A stretch of 64,000 nt of DNA from Escarpia spicata. Lineage: Eukaryota > Annelida > Polychaeta > Sabellida > Siboglinidae. The first letter of the stretch is position 1. Each line of letters begins with the position of its first letter. Under the pieces are notes generated by a model. It was not told the DNA's origin. It did not search any database and saw only the letters and a list, made by a program, of their open reading frames with translations. Made by a program: the position numbers and the translations under genes. Positions 59,451-64,000 of this stretch are shown here, piece by piece. Location of the stretch: the NCBI GenBank assembly GCA_963995525.1, contig OZ023214.1, forward strand, positions 37,014,922-37,078,921. Direction: 5' to 3'.

Positions 59451-59952
59451 TCGATGATCATTAAGGAAACTCCTTATAGCTGAGGTGTTGTTTTGGCGTA
59501 AAGATGATATAATGATAATTCATGATTCAGCGCTATCCACTGTCTGATTTCCACAATACAGTATTTGAATCGCCCGGGAAAAGATTTATGTTTCCTAAAT
59601 TGCCTAGATATGAAACCATCATGCGGCGTTCTTTGCTAATCTGACCCGTGACACCACGGCGCTCGTGCGTGGTAGAAATTGTAACAAATTGGAAGGATTC
59701 TAAACACCTGAAATTGGAGGTTTAGCCATTACAAACAATTTAAGGTTCTACTTTTAAGTGCCGATATGTTGGCAATTAACTGTTTACAATAGAGGCCATT
59801 TTGAAAATCATGTTTTATTATGGAAAAAATAAACAGGTTTTCTTTCGATAAAACTACATATTTGTGTTGATTTGTCAAAATAAGTATGTCGGAATTATAC
59901 AGTAAACATGTCTACAGATGGGACATGTTGGACAAATAGAATTTACATTTAC

Positions 59953-60060
59953 CTTGACACGTTTCAGTACTGTTATCAATTGCGTATCTATCGTGGCAAC
60001 GTCCGTAGTCGCATTTTCCACCTCCGGTCACTGAGCAGTCGTAACAGCTGTCGGCGCACA
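59953..60060 (-). CDS. Cassette exon, cysteine module 5 (duplicate of module 3)
   Basis: Acceptor CCATGTTCAG|TG, donor CAAG|GTAAAT. Encodes CADSCYDCSVTGGGKCDYGR then CHDRYAIDNSTETCQG. Differs from the exon at 61756-61863 at seven of 108 bases. Contains NST. Confidence 0.92.
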
Positions 60061-60485
60061 CTGAACATGGACACATGTCAGTCAGTCAGTGCATCTTCAC
60101 CTAGTAGCAACTAGAAAATTATATAGTTTAACAAGAATAAAACAACGAGAAAATAATATAGTTTAACTAGACCATAAAAGAATAACTAGTATATAACAAC
60201 TAGAACATTATATAATGTAACTAGAATATAAAAACAATATAATAAATTGTATGAGTTTTATTTTAAATGTTCTTATTATTTGGTAATAACCTTTGATGAT
60301 ATAATTTTGCGTTGTCAACCAGTTAGTTTATTAGCATCTAAAATACACTTTTCTTTGCCGAATAATCCAACGGGGAAACCGAATACGTCGTGCACGTGCC
60401 ATGATGTAATTTACTATTAACACCTGCCCTTGTTGCGTCCATCAGCAGTACATATAAATATTACAAGTTAAGTGTTGTTCCTTAC

Positions 60486-60593
60486 GAGCGCAGGTTTGGT
60501 CGCTCCGGACGATGACGTAATCTGCGAAACAGCGTCCAGCGTCACATTTGCCTGGTCCTGCTGACGTGCATAGTTCACAGTGGGGGTCACACT
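60486..60593 (-). CDS. Cassette exon, cysteine module 4 (paralogue of module 2)
   Basis: Acceptor GGTTTCAG|AG, donor GCTC|GTAAGG. Encodes CDPHCELCTSAGPGKCDAGR then CFADYVIVRSDQTCAR. Closest to 62195-62302; both end in CAR rather than CxG. Confidence 0.92.
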
Positions 60594-60609
60594 CTGAAAC
60601 CAATACCAG

Positions 60610-61690
60610 TAAGACAGCAGAATCAATCATTCTCACTCGGTCATATTCGATGCCCCATAGGTGGCACATAAGGCTTCCACAAGAGAGCGTAATAGCTGTC
60701 GGTTGGCATCCAATGGTTGTCCACGTTAGGTCGCAAGCCTTTATCTCCCTTTCTACCGTCCGACTCCATGTTTCCTTCGGGTGTCCTTGTCTCCGTCTCC
60801 CATCCGCTGTCTTGCGTTAAGCTATCTTGGTCACTGCAACAGTGGAAAGCGTGCCCTAGCCATATCAATATTAGTCTCTTAATCTTTATGGCTCGGGTTG
60901 TTGAGTTGTTCCGGAGGATCATCTTTTCAATGGATTGGTGATAGTGTTATACCGAAATTCCCCTATAATCCTCCGAAGACACTTGTTCTGGAAGGTCTCA
61001 AGCTTGTGTGTTAGTTTTGCTGTTTGCAGCACTCAGAGCCGCCATAGAGAAGCGTATGTGGATTATACTATTGCGTAGTCTCAATTTAGTTTTCAATCTC
61101 AGTGGCTTTGACTGCCAGGTGGATTTCAGCATAGCGAGAGTCTGGTTCGCTTTGTTGCTTCTCGCTGTGGTACTTTTCTCGGAGTCTCCGTCTGTTGTGA
61201 CTTTGCTTCCCAGGTATACATATTCCTAGACCTCTTTCGAGGCACCACCGTTGATAGTGATAGGGTTGTCTGCCTTGTGGTTGCTCCTCATCCATTTGGT
61301 GTTCAATATGTTCAGTTTTTTTCTCAATTTCTGGTGTTACGTATGCAATTTTTTTTAAATTCAGTGGCATTTCATTGTGTATGCTGTACAACAATCATAT
61401 ATCATATGCATTATCAAGGTCATCTATGTTTGAGGAAAGTACATCCAAGAACTTAACAAAGGATGCTGGGTGTTTCCTGTTCCTATGCTTTCATGGTGTT
61501 TTCTGTTCTTCCGAGTTGAAATGGCTTCTCAGTTTTCTGCTTCCGATTTTGTTGATGTTGAACGCAAGAACTCCGCTCCCTCAAGACTGTCAGCAACGGT
61601 GGATGGGTATGAACGGTTCAATATGGTTGAGAAGTGTTCCTTCCACCTCTCCACCTTCTCTTTTTTCAAATGTGATGATCTTTCCAGTGT
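60610..61690 (-). pseudogene. LINE reverse transcriptase relic in intron
   Basis: Minus strand reads VERWKEHFSTILNRSYP, then NHKADNPITING, EYVYLGSKVTTDGDSE, ARSNKANQTLAMLKS, LKTKLRLRNS and, after frame changes, IKIKRLILIWLGHAF. The YLGSKVTxDG motif and its neighbours mark the RT C-terminal half. Numerous stops. It separates two duplicated exon pairs. Confidence 0.8.
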
Positions 61691-61755
61691 AGTGAAAATG
61701 TATAGTAAACATGTATACAAATGGCACACGTGGAACAAATGGGATTTATATTTAC

Positions 61756-61863
61756 CTTGACACGTTTCAGTGCTGTTATCAATTGCGTATCTATCGTGGC
61801 AACGTCCGTAGTCGCACTTTCCACCTCCGTTTACTGAGCAGTCATAACAGTTGTCGGCGCACG
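61756..61863 (-). CDS. Cassette exon, cysteine module 3
   Basis: Acceptor CCGTGTTTAG|CG, donor CAAG|GTAAAT. Encodes CADNCYDCSVNGGGKCDYGR then CHDRYAIDNSTETCQG. The acceptor uses TTTAG where its twin at 59953-60060 uses TTCAG. Confidence 0.92.
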
Positions 61864-62194
61864 CTAAACACGGAAACGTGTCTGTCAATGCAACTTCACA
61901 CAGTACCAACTAGAAAATCATCTGGTTTAACCAGAATATAAAAACCAAAATAAAAATTATCATTTTTATGACCAAAAATACGATTTGCCATGACAATAAG
62001 TGTTTTAATGATCATTTGATATTGCACAATTATTTTATTAGCTTCATAAATATAAAATTCGTTCCAAGGTATCCCAACGTGGAAACATACGGCGAGCATT
62101 GTTGTAATTGTTCAGTATTATCGTATTAACACCTGCCCTTCTTGCACCCATCAGCTTTACGTGTAAATATTTTGAGTTCAGTCTTATTCCTTAC

Positions 62195-62302
62195 GGGCGC
62201 ATGTTTGGTTGCTGTGGACGATGAAGTAACTTCCGAAACATTCTCCGGTGTCACATTTGCCTGGTCCTTCTGTCGCGCACTTGTAACAGAGGGCGGCGCA
62301 CG
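62195..62302 (-). CDS. Cassette exon, cysteine module 2
   Basis: Acceptor TTGCTTTCAG|CG, donor GCCC|GTAAGG. Encodes CAALCYKCATEGPGKCDTGE then CFGSYFIVHSNQTCAR. Contains NQT. Pairs with 60486-60593. Confidence 0.92.
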
Positions 62303-62519
62303 CTGAAAGCAACAACACAAGACGAAGTAGTTGTCAACGAGAAACAAATATAACCTAGATTAGCCACTATCGCATACCCTGCCCTTTCTATACACTAACA
62401 ATCCTATTTTATTAGTCTCCTTCATTGTTTTCGATATCGCAAGAAATCATAGATTTGTCTGTTTCACAATAACGTTTTGTTCCTAAAACCAAATTTTACA
62501 TTGGCAAAGTTGCTTTTTT

Positions 62520-62780
62520 CTTCAGCTGCACCTAAATCTGGAATCAACTCCCTATCACTTTAAGATCATCTAAAACTATAGCTACATCCTAAAAAAACTC
62601 AAGATTTATTTATTTGAAATCACATTCCCACCCTAACACCCGGTGGTCCCTTGCTTTAATGATGACTTTTGCTTGCCCCTGTTAACGATTTTACCCAATA
62701 GTTCTTGTATGTCGTGCTTCTGAGCTCAGATTTGGGATATAAAAGTGTATTATTGTTCTTGTTCTTATTCTTCTTCCATT
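62520..62780 (+). mobile_element. LINE 3' end (plus strand) in intron
   Basis: Plus strand resembles the LINE C-terminal pattern AP(K)xxNSLxL...KKxxKxxLF (AAPKSGINSLSL, LHPKKTQDLFI, both interrupted) and ends in a (GTTCTT)n-like tail at 62753-62776. Confidence 0.55.
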
Positions 62781-62784
62781 CATC

Positions 62785-63440
62785 CAATCGTGTTCAAAGT
62801 TACGATTTAAATAGTCTTTGTAACAATTGTAATATCACAAGCTAGCTTATACCCCCATGGAGAAAACATCCACTAGTTTACCATGGCGCCATCTGAAGCA
62901 TTATTAACCACACATTTATTTTAGGTAGGAGGCAATCCGCCTAAAAAGCATTGTATTAAAACACACAAGTAAATTATATATATATATATTCAAGAACCTT
63001 TCTTGCTGACAACATCAATTTAAAAGCACCATTGTTAGCCACCATTAAACAAAATATATCACTTTCAACACCTCCTATTATTGATAACGCAAGAATGGAG
63101 TCATCGAGTCTAACTATATACCAACTGTAATATTGCTACTAATTTCACAAAACTGCCAAATTCTACGGATGTTCTGTCTACAATATGGAATTCGTTGGTT
63201 TTGGGAGAAACATAGCCGTGTGCTATTTTATACGGATTTCACTCACTTGTAAAATTCGAAATGTAGTATATATTTTCTTGTAGGCCTGATGTAGGTTTAC
63301 TTGTTAGCCGCACTGAATACGAATGCCGTTTAAATCGGTTTACAATGCAACTATTTATATACGGATTCAAACCGATTTATTCGGAATCTTCACTCCAAAA
63401 TTTGGACTGCAACAAGCGAAGTGTAGCATGTCTGATGTCA
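62785..63440. other. Intron with duplicated segment
   Basis: 62770-62990 shares CCAATCGT.TTCAAAGTT, GCGCCATCTG and ATTAAAACACA.AAGTAAAT with 63648-63860 upstream (minus sense) of module 1. No coding sequence. Confidence 0.6.
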
Positions 63441-63443
63441 TAC

Positions 63444-63554
63444 CTTCGCATGTTTGAGTATCATTGGCAAAGGCATAATAGTAGTCGAAGCAACGTCCTT
63501 CGTCGCACCTTCCCGGACCGTTCGTGTTGCAGCTGTCACAGTTCTGGCCGCATG
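63444..63554 (-). CDS. Cassette exon, cysteine module 1
   Basis: Acceptor TTCGTTCAG|CA, donor GAAG|GTATGA. Encodes CGQNCDSCNTNGPGRCDEGR then CFDYYYAFANDTQTCEG; 37 residues, the longest module. Contains NDT. The most upstream exon visible; it enters in phase 1, so earlier coding exons exist beyond the right edge. Confidence 0.9.
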
Positions 63555-64000
63555 CTGAACGAAGATGTCATCTGATTATTTGAACGCTTTATGTGCTATT
63601 TATATAGTTCAATGTCGTCAATATGTCTAATGTTGATTATTGTTTAACCAATCGTTTTCAAAGTTTCGTTTTCATTAATCAGTGTTTCTACTTATAAACA
63701 ACAATTGCAATAACACAGACTACGTCACACACTCGTGGAGCAACAAACCACTCGGTCACCGTCGCGCCATCTGGGGAATTGATTATCACTCAATTATCTC
63801 AGATAGCAGAAATATCCTCTAAAGACAGAATATATTAAAACACATAAGTAAATAACTATAAATAACTATCGTTGTGTATGCTGAAATGTATCGCCAATGT
63901 GCAGATCAAAGGTCAATGCTCCAAGGTAGCAAACGAACATGGAAAGAGTCGAGAGAACTTGGAAGCCATGGGGGATATACACATACACGTCTCCAATATA

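Larger units (their letters stand above)
53773..63554 (-). other. Gene model: tandem furin-like module protein, 5' end outside window
   Basis: Ten exons on the minus strand: 63444-63554, 62195-62302, 61756-61863, 60486-60593, 59953-60060, 57798-57902, 56693-56800, 55176-55277, 54665-54772 and 53773-54014. All have AG acceptors and GT donors, and all junctions are phase 1, so any internal exon can be lost or duplicated in frame. Eight exons encode C-x3-C-x2-C-x(6-8)-C-x4-C-x(10-13)-C with G(P/G/A)xKCDxGxC; the exon at 55176 has the canonical furin-like CxxC instead. Sequons (NQT, NST, NDT) suggest an extracellular or secretory location. The start, any signal peptide and any upstream membrane or catalytic domain lie past the right edge. 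Confidence 0.85.

Overview
The window is eukaryotic, almost certainly a metazoan nuclear genome. It has split genes with GT-AG introns, LINE, SINE, LTR and inverted-repeat transposon relics, very long (CA)n tracts and several minisatellite families. The protein families (a peptide-type class A GPCR, tandem furin-like cysteine-rich exons, a CR1-type LINE with an esterase ORF1, an aquatic-invertebrate-type Ty3/gypsy element) suggest a marine invertebrate. The sequence alone does not fix the phylum.

Layout. 1-4.3 kb: three unrelated tandem satellites (42/85 bp, 32 bp, 39 bp), then 4.6-5.25 kb of (CA)n. 6-9.7 kb: three decayed minus-strand LINE C-terminal or RT fragments. 10.8-11.0 kb: a near-perfect palindrome. 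11.88-16.17 kb: a complete but dead Ty3/gypsy element on the minus strand, with two ~174-bp LTRs, PBS, PPT, gag, protease, RT, RNase H and integrase relics. 16.2-22.1 kb: a large inverted-repeat structure whose arms carry two convergent relics of an orphan invertebrate ORF family, invaded by a CR1 LINE and a palindromic MITE. 25.6-27.7 kb: two SINE copies. 28.34-31.78 kb: a two-exon GPCR gene on the plus strand, the most clearly intact host gene. 35.9-40.77 kb: a nearly full-length but inactivated CR1/L2-like LINE. 41.8-45.3 kb: a 3.5-kb inverted repeat whose arms carry a LINE C-terminus with its last ~14 codons expanded into a satellite. 46-53 kb: mostly non-coding, with degenerate repeats and microsatellites. 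53.77-63.55 kb: ten consecutive minus-strand exons of a gene that continues past the right edge. Nine are phase-1/phase-1 cassettes, each encoding one six-cysteine furin-like module, and a distinct final exon ends in a stop.

Only the GPCR and the cysteine-rich gene are supported as host genes; one further exon candidate (46.86-47.20 kb) is weak. Nearly everything else is mobile-element debris or tandem repeat. The most unusual structures are the cassette-exon gene with visible exon-pair duplication, the palindromic element with independently homogenised coding satellites in its two arms, and the 16-22 kb inverted repeat.
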